Shown here piece after piece: positions 47,191 through 56,200 of a stretch of DNA of 64,000 bases (position 1 is the first letter of the stretch; the number at the start of each line of letters is the position of its first letter). Both the position numbers and the translations under genes were made by a program. The DNA is taken from NCBI RefSeq assembly GCF_030812785.1, contig NZ_JAUSTJ010000001.1:1674001-1738000 (forward strand), in the 5' to 3' direction. Under the pieces are notes generated by a model. The model was not told the origin of the DNA. It did no database searches and was given only the letters and a program-made list of their open reading frames with translations. The DNA comes from Sphingomonas kyeonggiensis. Its GTDB lineage: Bacteria > Pseudomonadota > Alphaproteobacteria > Sphingomonadales > Sphingomonadaceae.

Positions 47191-47206
47191 TTGTACGATC
47201 GTATAA
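47191..47206. promoter_or_regulatory. Operator between Rieske oxygenase and BetI-like regulator genes
   Basis: TTGTACGATCGTATAA is an inverted repeat with 7 of 8 pairs matching, midway between the divergent starts (47168 and 47219). It also contains the only TATAAT-like run here, so the regulator would block the promoter. Confidence 0.65.
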
Positions 47207-47218
47207 TAAGCTCGCGCG

Positions 47219-47815
47219 ATGAGCAAGCCCGGCTTCACCCGCGCCGAACCCGATGCGCGGCGCCTGTCGCTGATCGAGGCGACCGCGCGCGTACTGGCGC
47301 GCGACGGGGCGAGCGGCGCATCGGTACGCGCCATCGCGCTGGAGGCGAGCGTCTCGCCGGGGCTGGTCGCGCATCATTTCGGCGGCGTCGATGCGCTGAT
47401 CGCCGCGACCTACGCCCATGTCGGCGAGCAGGTCTCGGCAGCGCTCGAAAGCGCGATGGAGGCGGCCGGCGACGATCCGCATGCGCAGCTGCTGGCCTAT
47501 GTCGCGGCGAGCTTCGCCCCGCCGATTGCCGACCGCGCGCTGCTTGCCACCTGGACGGCATTCTGGGGGCTGGTGATCGCGCGCGGCGAGATCGCGGCGC
47601 TCCATGACGTGCAATATGCCCGCTATCGCGAGGGGCTGGAGGCCTTGCTGGCCGCATGCGGGCTCCGGCCGGCGGCGCGTCGCCGCGCAGCGATCGCGAT
47701 TGCTGCGCTGGTCGACGGCCTGTGGCTCGAGCTCTGCCTTTCTCCCTCGGTGCTCGACGCGGACGAAGCGCGCGCGATCGCGGAAGCGCAGATCGCCGCA
47801 TTGCTCGAAGCGTGA
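47219..47815 (+). CDS. TetR-family regulator, BetI-like
   Basis: A 198-residue regulator. The helix-turn-helix reads RRLSLIEATARVLARDGASG, then ASVRAIALEASVSPGLVAHHF, close to BetI in which ...RAGVSTGIISHYF is conserved; the C-terminal domain (LLATWTAFWGLVIARGEIAAL and RRRAAIAIAALVDGLWLELCL) also resembles BetI. BetI controls choline/betaine metabolism in other bacteria. Here it is divergent from a Rieske oxygenase gene and an operator lies between them, so it probably represses that operon. Confidence 0.88.
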   Translation: MSKPGFTRAEPDARRLSLIEATARVLARDGASGASVRAIALEASVSPGLVAHHFGGVDALIAATYAHVGEQVSAALESAMEAAGDDPHAQLLAYVAASFAPPIADRALLATWTAFWGLVIARGEIAALHDVQYARYREGLEALLAACGLRPAARRRAAIAIAALVDGLWLELCLSPSVLDADEARAIAEAQIAALLEA

Positions 47816-47875
47816 CGGATTCCGGATCGCCCGGCGCGGAACGTGCTGATCCATGTGAGTCCCGGCGGTTTTGCA

Positions 47876-47901
47876 GGAACCCCGGTGCCGGGCACCGAGT
47901 T
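47876..47901 (+). promoter_or_regulatory. Possible EcfG-type promoter upstream of the small-protein genes
   Basis: GGAAC (47876-47880) is followed after 17 bases by AGTT (47898-47901), close to the EcfG general-stress consensus GGAAC-N16/17-CGTT. It lies 35 bases before the first small gene. Confidence 0.45.
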
Positions 47902-47935
47902 TTCCCCGGGGCATATGCGATGCAGGGAGGATGTC

Positions 47936-48124
47936 ATGTCGAAGTCGATCATCGAACGCGGGCTGGAGCTGGCCAATACCGGCGCCTATCGCCGCATCGA
48001 GGAGATCGAGCGCGAAGTGTCGTTCGAAGGCTATTCGAATGCCGCGCAGCATTTCTCGGCGCCCACCTTCCGCAAGCAACTGCGCAACCTGATGCAGTCC
48101 TCGCGCGCTTCCCGGCTCTTGTAA
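47936..48124 (+). CDS. Small conserved-type protein, copy 1 of a tandem pair
   Basis: A 62-residue protein preceded by GGGAGGATGTC. It has a helix-rich sequence, SIIERGLELANTGAYRRIEE, IEREVSFEGYSNAAQHFSAP, TFRKQLRNLMQ. The downstream gene encodes a clear paralogue that shares the ERx-ELA-x-x-G-x-Y-x-RI and EGYSN blocks. No domain with known function is seen. Its likely EcfG promoter suggests a general-stress role, as for other small sphingomonad proteins. Confidence 0.65.
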   Translation: MSKSIIERGLELANTGAYRRIEEIEREVSFEGYSNAAQHFSAPTFRKQLRNLMQSSRASRLL

Positions 48125-48189
48125 GGCGTCCCGGTTCTATCTTGACCTATGTTGAAGCCAGCGCCGGCAATCGCGTCCAGAACGGGCGC

Positions 48190-48441
48190 ATGCATGGAAA
48201 GACCCTGATCGAGCGCGCCATCGAACTGGCCAAGTCGGGAAGCTATGAACGGATCGATCAGATCGAACGGCAGTTGAATGCGGAAGGCTATTCGAACGTC
48301 GCGTCGCATCTGGACGGGCCGTCGCTGCGCCGGCAGCTCAACCAGCTGAGCCGCGCCGCGCGAGGTCAACCGGTGCGGGCGCGGGGACGGCCGGCGATGT
48401 CGCGGGTGTCCGACGGAGGAAGCGATGGAGCAGAACCCTAA
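48190..48441 (+). CDS. Small protein, copy 2 of the tandem pair
   Basis: An 83-residue protein. Residues 5-53 (TLIERAIELAKSGSYERIDQ, IERQLNAEGYSNVASHLDGP, SLRRQLNQL) align with copy 1 at roughly half of positions; the Arg-rich tail is unique. ATG 48190 is followed by a second ATG in another frame. It overlaps the next gene by 17 bases. Function unknown. Confidence 0.6.
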   Translation: MHGKTLIERAIELAKSGSYERIDQIERQLNAEGYSNVASHLDGPSLRRQLNQLSRAARGQPVRARGRPAMSRVSDGGSDGAEP

Positions 48442-48616
48442 GTCCAACGACCGGCAGGGGCCGCCGCCGCGCGACGGCGCGGTCGATGCGCTCGCCGGTG
48501 CCGAGCCCGATGATATCCCGATGACCGGCGAGGAGGATCCGTTGGCCGAAGTAAGCGACGGCGATTTTTCCGACGTCGTGGCGGAATTCGCCCGCTCGGA
48601 GCACAAGCGCAAATAG
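48425..48616 (+). CDS. Small acidic protein of unknown function
   Basis: A 63-residue protein with GGAGGAAGCG before its ATG. It is polar and acidic (GEEDPLAEVSDGDFSDVV), with a basic tail HKRK, no membrane helix and no cysteine. Overlap with the preceding gene suggests an operon. The sequence looks coding, but I recognise no family. Confidence 0.6.
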   Translation: MEQNPKSNDRQGPPPRDGAVDALAGAEPDDIPMTGEEDPLAEVSDGDFSDVVAEFARSEHKRK

Positions 48617-48642
48617 GGCGGCCGGCCTAGGCGCGGCCGCCC
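48616..48642. terminator. Convergent hairpin terminator
   Basis: GGGCGGCC (48616-48623) pairs with GGCCGCCC (48635-48642), followed by TTT. It sits between the small acidic gene and the convergent DUF4142 gene. Confidence 0.6.
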
Positions 48643-48651
48643 TTTCCCGGC

Positions 48652-49239
48652 CTAGAGCTTCAGGCCCTTGGCCATGTTGAGATGCGCGGCCACGGTCGGG
48701 CTCAGCTTGGTCGCGAAGTCGCGCAACGATGCCGGCACATTGGTGTCGGCCGAATTGACCTTGAGCGCGGCCAGCGTCTTCTCATGCGCATCGATCTGGG
48801 CGGCGACATAGGCCTTGTCGAAGTCGGCGCCCTTGAGCGGCTTCAGCGAGTCGAGCGCCTGCTGCTGCTCGGCGGTCAGCGTCGGGTCGGGGGTGATCGC
48901 GCCGGCGGCGGTCTTGAGCTTGGCGGTCGATTCGGTGTGCGCCTTGATCATCGACGCGGCGAATTTCTTCACTGCAGCCGATTCTGCCTGCCCTTCGGCA
49001 AGCTGCGAGCTGGCGATCTCGAAGGCGTCGCTGGAAGCTGCCGCATTCGCAAAGGCCTGGCCCGCCGAGACTGCCGGCGCTGGCGCCATGTCCGTCCCGT
49101 TGGCCATCATCATCCCGCCATCGGTGTTGGTCGTCGTGGTCGTCGTGGTGGTTTCGGTGCTGCTGGTCTCGGTCTTCGATCCGCAACCTGCGAGCGCGAG
49201 CGCGGCGACGCCCAGTGTCATCCAACGAACTATTGGCAT
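48652..49239 (-). CDS. DUF4142-domain lipoprotein
   Basis: A 195-residue protein with a lipoprotein signal (MTLGVAALALAGCGSK, lipobox LAGC, Cys at about 18), a Thr/Ser-rich linker (ETTTTTTTTNTD) and a helical ferritin-like DUF4142 domain (QAFANAAASSDAFEIASSQL, FAASMIKAHTESTAKLKTAA, AYVAAQIDAHEKTLAAL). ATG 49239 follows GGGAGGTACGG. DUF4142 proteins are typical EcfG targets in sphingomonads, and a symmetric EcfG promoter lies 43-69 bases upstream. The function is unknown. Confidence 0.88.
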   Translation of the reverse strand: MPIVRWMTLGVAALALAGCGSKTETSSTETTTTTTTTNTDGGMMMANGTDMAPAPAVSAGQAFANAAASSDAFEIASSQLAEGQAESAAVKKFAASMIKAHTESTAKLKTAAGAITPDPTLTAEQQQALDSLKPLKGADFDKAYVAAQIDAHEKTLAALKVNSADTNVPASLRDFATKLSPTVAAHLNMAKGLKL

Positions 49240-49281
49240 CCGTACCTCCCTGGCATGGCCCCGCAAGGAGGGGCTGTCAGG

Positions 49282-49308
49282 GGAACGCCCACCTTTATCG
49301 CCCGTTCC
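49282..49308. promoter_or_regulatory. Symmetric (bidirectional) EcfG-type promoter
   Basis: On the plus strand GGAAC (49282-49286) and CGTT (49303-49306) are 16 bases apart. On the minus strand GGAAC (complement of 49304-49308) and CGTT (complement of 49284-49287) are also 16 bases apart. Both match GGAAC-N16-CGTT exactly, so one 27-base element can serve both the DUF4142 and DUF3597 genes. Confidence 0.75.
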
Positions 49309-49376
49309 GCCCGAACCCTTTGATGGCGCGTGCGTTCTGCAGGGGCGCCGCGTCGGCGCATGGACGGGAGGAAGAG

Positions 49377-49781
49377 ATGAGCATCTTCGGCAACATCATG
49401 GGGAAGATCTTCGGGCACAAATCGGCCGCGCCCGCACCGGCCCCCGCACCCGAGCCTGCCCCCGCCGAGGCAGCGGCTGCGCCGGCCCCCGCGCCCGCGC
49501 CGGTGCCCGAACCCGCCGCGCAGGTCGATGTCGGCGCGGTGCTTTCCGAGATGGCGGAGATGAAGGGCGGCGGCGGCAATTACCAGACGTCGATCGTCGA
49601 CCTGCTCAAGCTGCTCGACCTCGATTCCGGCCTCGATGCGCGCAAGGAGCTCGCCGAGGAGCTGAACGTGCATGCCGGCGAGCATGGCAGCGCCGAGCAG
49701 AACATCGCGCTGCACAAGGCGGTGATGGCCAAGCTCGCCGAGAATGGCGGCGTGGTGCCGGACAGCCTGCGCAACGCCTGA
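49377..49781 (+). CDS. DUF3597-domain protein
   Basis: A 134-residue protein. It starts MSIFGNIMGKIFGHK, has an Ala-Pro repeat linker (residues about 17-48) and a globular DUF3597 domain (VDVGAVLSEMAEMKGGGGNY, SIVDLLKLLDLDSGLDARKE). ATG 49377 follows GGGAGGAAGAG. It is read from the same symmetric EcfG promoter as the divergent DUF4142 gene, so a general-stress role is likely. No activity is known. Confidence 0.85.
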   Translation: MSIFGNIMGKIFGHKSAAPAPAPAPEPAPAEAAAAPAPAPAPVPEPAAQVDVGAVLSEMAEMKGGGGNYQTSIVDLLKLLDLDSGLDARKELAEELNVHAGEHGSAEQNIALHKAVMAKLAENGGVVPDSLRNA

Positions 49782-49811
49782 CCTGCCTGCCGGGACCGCT
49801 GTCCCGCCCGA

Positions 49812-51293
49812 TCACGCGGCGAGATAGCGGTCCAGGAACTGCTGGTGTCCCGGCATCTGCGCCACGGTGCGCGCGATGCCGGACTTCAGCTCGCCGAGCG
49901 CGGACTGCAGCTCGCCCTCGACGATCATCCGGCCCATATGGTGATGGCTCTTCGGCTCCAGCCGCTGGCCGAGCATCACCTGCACCCAGCTGTCGACCCG
50001 GAACAGGTCGTCCGATGCCTGCCAGGCGATCGCGCCGTCGCGGAATGCCTCGATCCGCTCGGCGAGCGAGTCGGGGATCTCCATCGTGCGGCAATGATCC
50101 CAGAAGCCGCCATCGTTCCGCTGGTTCAGGTGATAATGGAGGATGATGAAGTCGCGGATCCGCTCGATCTCGACCTGGCTGAGCGCGTTGAACCGAGCCG
50201 CGACGCCTTCGCCGATTCCGCCGAACGGGAAGAGCTGCACGAGGCGGGTGATCGCGATCATGATCAGATGGATGCTGGTCGATTCCAGCGGCTCGACGAA
50301 ACCGCTGGCAAGGCCGAGGGCTATGACGTTCTTGTCCCACACTTTCTTGCGGCGGCCGGCCTTGAAGCGGATCAGGCGCGGCTCGATCAGCGTCTTGCCC
50401 TCGATCCGGCTGTCGAGCAGCGCGCGAGCCTTGTCGTCGTCGAGGAAATCCTTGGCATAGACCAGCCCGTTGCCGACCCGGTGCTGGAGCGGGATGCGCC
50501 ATTGCCAGCCCGCCTCGTGCGCCGTCGCGCGGGTGTAAGGTACTGCGGGGCCTACGGATTCGGTCTGCACCGCGAGGGCGCTGTCGGTGGGGAGCCAATG
50601 GCTCCAATCCTCGTATCCGGCGTGCAAGGTCTGCTCGATCAGCAGGCCGCGAAAGCCGGTGCAGTCGATGAACAGATCGCCCTCCAGCCGCTCGCCCGAG
50701 GCGAGCTTGAGGGCAGTGACGAAGCCGGTTTCGGGGTGCTGTTCGACGCTTTCGATTTTACCCTCGATACGGTTTACGCCCTGCGGTTCCGCGAAAGCGC
50801 GCAGGAAGCGGGCATAACGGCCGGCATCGAGGTGATAGGCGTAGTTGATGTGCCCCTGTTCGGGGATGGCGAAGCGTTCGGCCTTGGCGGCCTGCAGCTC
50901 GAAGCAATAGTCGCCGAGATCGCCGCCCCAGCCTTCCGCGCGTGCCTGCATCCAGAAATGGTGGAAGTCGCCCATCCAGGTCGATTTGCCGATCTGGCCG
51001 AAGCTATGGATGTAGCGGTCGCCCTCAAGCGCCCAGTCCTCGAACAGGATGCCGAGCTTGAAGGTGGACAGCGTCTCGCGGAGGAACGCCTTCTCGTCGA
51101 TGCCGAGCAGCTGGTGGAAGGTGCGCGCGGTGGGGATGGTGCTCTCGCCGACGCCGATGGTGCCGATCTCGTCACTCTCGACCAGGGTGATCTCGAGCAG
51201 CGGACCCAGCGTCTTGGCGAGCGCCGCTGCGGCGATCCAGCCGGCGGTGCCGCCACCCGCGATCACGACGCGCCTGACCGGTGCCTGGTCCAT
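49812..51293 (-). CDS. Flavin-dependent tryptophan-halogenase-like protein
   Basis: A 493-residue flavoprotein. The FAD motif IAGGGTAGWIAAAALA starts at residue about 11, the region with the catalytic Lys reads TFKLGILFEDW, the halogenase motif GWQWRIPLQHR (WxWxIP) is present, and SGFVEPLESTSIHL holds the conserved Glu. It belongs to the tryptophan-halogenase superfamily, but in sphingomonad SapC clusters the substrate is unknown and no halogenation has been shown as far as I know. It is the third gene of a minus-strand operon with cupin_8 and SapC genes and follows the TonB receptor gene. Confidence 0.9.
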   Translation of the reverse strand: MDQAPVRRVVIAGGGTAGWIAAAALAKTLGPLLEITLVESDEIGTIGVGESTIPTARTFHQLLGIDEKAFLRETLSTFKLGILFEDWALEGDRYIHSFGQIGKSTWMGDFHHFWMQARAEGWGGDLGDYCFELQAAKAERFAIPEQGHINYAYHLDAGRYARFLRAFAEPQGVNRIEGKIESVEQHPETGFVTALKLASGERLEGDLFIDCTGFRGLLIEQTLHAGYEDWSHWLPTDSALAVQTESVGPAVPYTRATAHEAGWQWRIPLQHRVGNGLVYAKDFLDDDKARALLDSRIEGKTLIEPRLIRFKAGRRKKVWDKNVIALGLASGFVEPLESTSIHLIMIAITRLVQLFPFGGIGEGVAARFNALSQVEIERIRDFIILHYHLNQRNDGGFWDHCRTMEIPDSLAERIEAFRDGAIAWQASDDLFRVDSWVQVMLGQRLEPKSHHHMGRMIVEGELQSALGELKSGIARTVAQMPGHQQFLDRYLAA

Positions 51294-51304
51294 CCCCGTT
51301 CCCC

Positions 51305-52342
51305 CTAGCGATTGAGCTTGTTGATGATCTGCGCGCGCAGCCGCCGCGCCGATGTCGCGTCGATCCGTGCGAGCGGCCCCTGGGCGTGCGCCGGCAGATG
51401 CGCCGCGGCCCGGTCCGCGGGACCGAAGACATAATAGTCGAACATCGCCTTCCACGCCGCCTTCTCCGCCGGCGAGCGATCGCGCAGGCTCAGCATCGCG
51501 TGGAGCAGGGTGGTCTGCGGCGTGTCGAGGAACGCCGGCGCCTCGTTCCACCAGTAATTGACCAGCACGTTGAAGCGCGCCAGCGCCTCGACATGGTGCC
51601 ACCAGAGCGCGGGGTAGAAGAGCAGATCGCCGGGTTCCAGCTCGGCGACCTGCGCCGCCGCCATTGCCTCGCGGAAGCGCGGCTGCGCGACGAAGTCGGG
51701 CGCGGCGAAGTCGACCATCGAGATCACCTGGCCGCCAGGCGTCGGCTCGAGCGGGCCGGGATAGAGATTGGCGACCTGGTCGGGCGGGAACAGGGTGAAG
51801 CGCCGGCGCCCGGCCGCGCAGATCGCCATGTTGTGCGACATGTCGTGATGCGCGTGCGCAGTGGTGCGGTTGCCGATCCAGATGCTGGCGAGCACGCCGT
51901 GGTCGAACATCGGATCGCCGAGCGGCAGGTCGTTCTCGGCGCGGAAGCCCGGTAGATAGCGGTCGAGGTCGGTCGAGCCGATATAGAGGCTCTCGGGATC
52001 GGGCGCGTCGAGCCCGGCGCGCAGCCGTTCGAGGAAATCGGTCATGCCGACCCGGGCGCCCTCGAAATTGAAGCCGGTCAGATCGGGATTATAGTGGAAG
52101 CGGCCCTGGATCGCGGGGGCGCCGGTGAAGCCGACCACAGGTTGGCCGGCATCGAAGCGCTCCAGATAGGCGATGGCGGCGGCGTCGCCTTCGCGCGCAG
52201 CGGCGACCAGCGGCCAGTCTCGCGCGACGCCGCGCAGGATGACCGGCGCCTGGGCTTCGAGCAGCTCGGCATAGGGAATGGCGCCAAGCGGAACGCCGTG
52301 CAGTTCGCGGACCCGCGGGGCGCTGTCCGCGACCAGGTTCAC
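51305..52342 (-). CDS. Cupin-like (cupin_8/JmjC-type) oxygenase
   Basis: A 345-residue protein. The iron site of JmjC-like enzymes is recognisable: THxD-type region in RTTAHAHHDMSHNMAICAAG and a distal His in FYPALWWHHVEALARFNVL. The N-terminal RVRELHGVPLGAIPYAELLE and ILRGVARDWP are typical of the cupin_8 family that hydroxylates proteins or small molecules using 2-oxoglutarate. Members occur beside the tryptophan-halogenase-like and SapC genes. It overlaps the SapC gene by 4 bases. Confidence 0.87.
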   Translation of the reverse strand: MNLVADSAPRVRELHGVPLGAIPYAELLEAQAPVILRGVARDWPLVAAAREGDAAAIAYLERFDAGQPVVGFTGAPAIQGRFHYNPDLTGFNFEGARVGMTDFLERLRAGLDAPDPESLYIGSTDLDRYLPGFRAENDLPLGDPMFDHGVLASIWIGNRTTAHAHHDMSHNMAICAAGRRRFTLFPPDQVANLYPGPLEPTPGGQVISMVDFAAPDFVAQPRFREAMAAAQVAELEPGDLLFYPALWWHHVEALARFNVLVNYWWNEAPAFLDTPQTTLLHAMLSLRDRSPAEKAAWKAMFDYYVFGPADRAAAHLPAHAQGPLARIDATSARRLRAQIINKLNR

Positions 52343-53043
52343 GCGCTTGCCACGGTCTTGCGCTCGATCAGCCGCGACATGTTGCCGAGCGAGGCGGCGA
52401 TCAGGAAGGCGGGGCCGAGATAGCCGGCGCGGTGCAGTTCCCCCAGCTGCGCGGCATCGAGTGCGTCGAGCCGTTCGGCGGCGAGCACTTCGTGATCGGC
52501 GATCATGTAGCGGCGCTCCTCGTCGAGCATCAGTTCGAGCGCGACCGGCTGGATCAGCCCGAGCGCATCGAACGCGGCGTACATCGCCGCAGCCTCGCCC
52601 ATGCCGACATGGATCGCGGCGAGGATGCGGCCGACATGGTCGAGATAGCGGCTCTGTCCGCCATGCGGCAGGAACAGCGGCTCGCCGTCCGCGGCGCCGA
52701 CCCGGGGATCGTCGAGATCGAGCTGGATGACGGCGCCCGCGCCCTCCTCGGTCAGGCCGATCAGGAAGGGGCCACGCTGGAGGATCAGCGGGATGTGGCG
52801 GCTCGCCCAGCGATCGCCTTCGAGGAACAGATTCTCGTCACGGTCGAGCCCGAGCAGGGCGACCGCCTGGAGACCCTCGGCGGGATCGCGGTTGAACAGG
52901 ATCGGGAAGTCGCGCTGGGCGTCGGCGAATTCGGTGGGGAAGAGCAGCGCCTGGTTGACTGAATCGCCATAGGCGGCGCCGTGGCGTAGCGCGACGCGCA
53001 GATCGGCATGGGCGACATTGTCGAGCGCGACCGGTCGGGTCAT
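52339..53043 (-). CDS. SapC-family protein
   Basis: A 234-residue protein. The N-terminal LDNVAHADLRVALRHGAAYG and the middle DFPILFNRD... ENLFLEGDRWASRHIPLILQRGPF are the SapC family signatures. SapC was named from the Campylobacter S-layer locus, but in sphingomonads it is part of TonB/halogenase clusters of unknown role. I use ATG 53043; in-frame ATGs further upstream lack ribosome sites. It is the first gene after the TonB receptor gene, separated by a terminator-like hairpin. Confidence 0.85.
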   Translation of the reverse strand: MTRPVALDNVAHADLRVALRHGAAYGDSVNQALLFPTEFADAQRDFPILFNRDPAEGLQAVALLGLDRDENLFLEGDRWASRHIPLILQRGPFLIGLTEEGAGAVIQLDLDDPRVGAADGEPLFLPHGGQSRYLDHVGRILAAIHVGMGEAAAMYAAFDALGLIQPVALELMLDEERRYMIADHEVLAAERLDALDAAQLGELHRAGYLGPAFLIAASLGNMSRLIERKTVASA

Positions 53044-53113
53044 CGTGTTGGAAATCCAGCTGTGGAAGGCCAGCATGGCGCAAAGCGCGCCGGGCCTCAA
53101 TCATCAGGAGAAA

Positions 53114-53140
53114 GGGGCCGCCGCACATGGCGGCAGCCCC
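53114..53140 (-). terminator. Terminator-like hairpin between TonB receptor and SapC genes
   Basis: GGGGC-CGCCG... at 53114 pairs with ...CGGC-AGCCCC ending 53140, around a short loop; TTTC follows on the minus strand. It would reduce read-through from the TonB receptor gene into the SapC operon. Confidence 0.5.
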
Positions 53141-53154
53141 AGTTCCCCCTTTTT

Positions 53155-53240
53155 ATCTCCCTCTCCCCATCGAGGGAGAGGGTGGCGAGGCGTTGCCTGC
53201 CCCTCTCCCCGACCCTCTCCCCTGAGGGGGAGAGGGAGAT
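53155..53240. repeat. CTCTCCC-type interspersed inverted repeat
   Basis: Terminal arms ATCTCCCTCTCCCC (53155-53168) and GGGGAGAGGGAGAT (53227-53240) are perfect complements, with inner CTCTCCC/GAGGGAGAG copies. This kind of repeat is dispersed in many alphaproteobacterial genomes, between genes. Confidence 0.75.
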
Positions 53241-53266
53241 GGGGCTTCACCTCGCTACCGCTACGA

Positions 53267-56200
53267 TCAGAACTTGAAGCGGGCACCGAGCAGGAAGCGC
53301 CGGTCGAGCTCCTGCGCGAACCAGAGCTGCTTCTCGTTGCGGGCATAGGTCCGCACCGCGGTCTCGGTGAGGTTGATGCCCTCGAGCGTCACGGCGATGT
53401 TCGGCGTGAACTCGTAGCTGATCGTCGCATCGAGCTGGCCGAACGGCGCGGTGAACTCGGGGTTGCGCGAGCCCTGGCGGTTGATCCCCGAGAGGAACTT
53501 GTCGCGCCAGTTATAGGCCACGCGGGCCGAGAGGCCGTGCTTCTCGTAGATCAGCGTGCCGCTGAACGTGTCCGACAGGCCGAGCAGCGCGAACTGGTCT
53601 TCCGCCGGGTTGGCGCCCAGGTTGAAGCCCACATCGCCCCGCACCAGCGTATAGGCCGCCGCGATGCCGAAGCCCGTCGAGCCAAGGAAATACTGGCCGG
53701 CGAGCTCGACGCCGTAGATCTCGGCGTCCTTGTTGTTGATCGGCCGCGTCACCTGGAACTGGTAGAGCGGATCACTGGCGTTGCCCGACAGGTCATAGGT
53801 GTTGTTGATCGTCTGGACGAAGGAGTCGTTCAGCGACCGGGTTGCCGGGTTGTAGTTCGCCGAGAACTGCGCGGTCGCCGCTGCCACCGATCCGGTTGCC
53901 TGGATCAGCGCCGACATGACGAACAGGTTCACGTCGCTGACATCCGCGCCGAGGCCGCCCAGCGCGGTCTTGGCCTGGCCCGAACGGCTGCCCGCCGCGC
54001 CCGAGCTCGGATCGCGAAGGCCGAACAGGTCGGAAGTGAACTGGCCGTTGCCGATGAAGTTGCGCACGCGCTTGTCGAAGAACGCGACCGACACATAGCT
54101 GTCCGGCTTGAAATACCATTCCAGCGAAGCGTCGAAGTTATCCGATTCGAGCGGGCGCAGGCGGGCGTTGCCGGTCGATGCGCCGGGGATGCCGCCATTG
54201 TTGGTCGGACGCGGCGGACCGCCGACCGTCGTCGCGGTGTAGAGGTTGTTGTAGTTCGGCCGGGCGATCGTCTTGCTGTACGACAGGCGGCCGATCAGGT
54301 TCCGGGCGAACTCCACCTGGAAATCGACCTGCGGCAGGATGTTGCTGTAGCTGCCGCCATCGACGACGAACTGGGTGTTGTTCGAGATCGACACGGTGAA
54401 GTCGTTGTCCGACACCCAGGCGATACCCGCCGGGATGGCTTCGAGCGAGGTGGTAGTCGACTTGGTGTGCTCGTAGCGGACGCCCGCGACGAGGCGTGCC
54501 GGCGCACCGCCCAGATCACCCTTCCAGGTCAGCTGGCCATAGGCCGCCCAGATCTCTTCCTTGACCCGGTTGTCCTGGCTGCTGGTGATGCCAACCGCCT
54601 TGCCCTGGCTGGCATAATAGGGCGAGAGGATCGAGTAGAGGTCCGAGGCGACGCCACGGAAGGCGATCTGCGATTCGGGATCGCCGCCCGGATTGAACTT
54701 GTGGAACTTGCATTCAAGGCAGAAGGCCTGGAGCGCACCCGGTGCCCGTGCCTGGACGTCGCCCGGGCTGGTGATGCCCCAGTCGCCCAGCGTCTGCTGG
54801 GTGGCCACGAAGGTCTGGTGCATGTCGGTGGTGCGATAGTTGCCGCCGAAGTCGAAGCGGCTGTCACCGCCCAGATCCCAGCCGAAGTCCGCACGCAGTT
54901 CCTTCACCTTCTGGCGCTGCGTCGAGCGGAAAGTGCGGCCGACCTGCGAGCCGACGTCATTGACGTCAAGCGGGCCGCTCGCGCCCAGGGTGATGTCCTG
55001 CTGCGGGATGCCGTTCGAATAATCGACCGAGTGCGCGGACACGACGTTGGCGCCCATGCCGACCAGCGTCGACGAGTTGCCATTGGCATTGTCCGGCGTG
55101 CTCGACGAGGTCGAGATATGGCCGTCCAGCTTCAGCGAGAAGTTGCTGGCGAACTGCCATTCGAGGTTGAGGCCGTAGTCCTCGAGCTTGCCCTTCTGCG
55201 CGCGCGACTGGGCCTCGAAGCCTTCGTCCTTCTGGCCGTTGATCGTCTCGTGCAGATATTGCGCGGTGGCGACGGTGGTGTTGCCGTCGAAGGTCACCAC
55301 GTCGAACGGGCGGCTGAACCAGTTGGACAGGTCCGAACGGGTCTCGCGCTGCTTGTTCTGCGCGAACAGGGCGTCGGCGGTGATGGTCAGCGCGTCGGTC
55401 GGCCTGAACTGGACCACCGCCTGGCCGTTGATGCGCTCGCGCGAGCCCTCGGCATAGTGGTAGCGGCTGTCGTTCGGGATCGCGACCAGCTGGTTCGGGT
55501 TGGTCGGTGCGTTGTTGACCACGGTGCAGGTCGGCCCCGGGGTCGAGGTCGGGCAGGCGCCGCCGGACCGGGCGAAGCCGCCGGTCAGGAAGGTGCTGTA
55601 GGGGATGATGTTCCAGTCGTTCGACGTGGCGGCGATCGAGGTGTAGTTGCGCTTCTGATAGCTGCCGAACAGCATCACGCCGAAGCGCTGCTCCGGATCG
55701 CTCCAGCTGGCAACGCCCGAGACTTCCGGGGTGACCTTCGAGCCGCAATCGATGCAGTCGTTGACGCTGGTGTCATAGACCGCCTTGGCGCCGATGCTGC
55801 CGTGCAGGCCGGTCTTGTTGTCGTCGAGCGGCTTGCGCGAGACGACGTTGATCGTCGCGCCGATGCCGCCCGAGGGAACGGCCGCGCGGCCGGTCTTGTA
55901 GACTTCGAGGGTGCGGACGCCTTCGGTCGCGAGGTTCGAGAAGTCGAACGAGCGGCTGGTGCCCTGGGCGCCGTCCGAATTCTGGTCGCCGCCGACGACG
56001 GACACGGCAGCGGTGGCGAGCTGGCGGCCGTTCAGCGTGACCATGTTGTAGGTCGGGCCGAAGCCGCGGACGGTGACCTGCGAGCCTTCGCCATTGGTGC
56101 GGTTGATCGACACGCCCGGGATACGCTGCAGCGATTCGGCCAGGTTGGTGTCGGGGAACTTGCCGATGTCCTCGGCCGAGATCGCATCGACGATGCCGGG

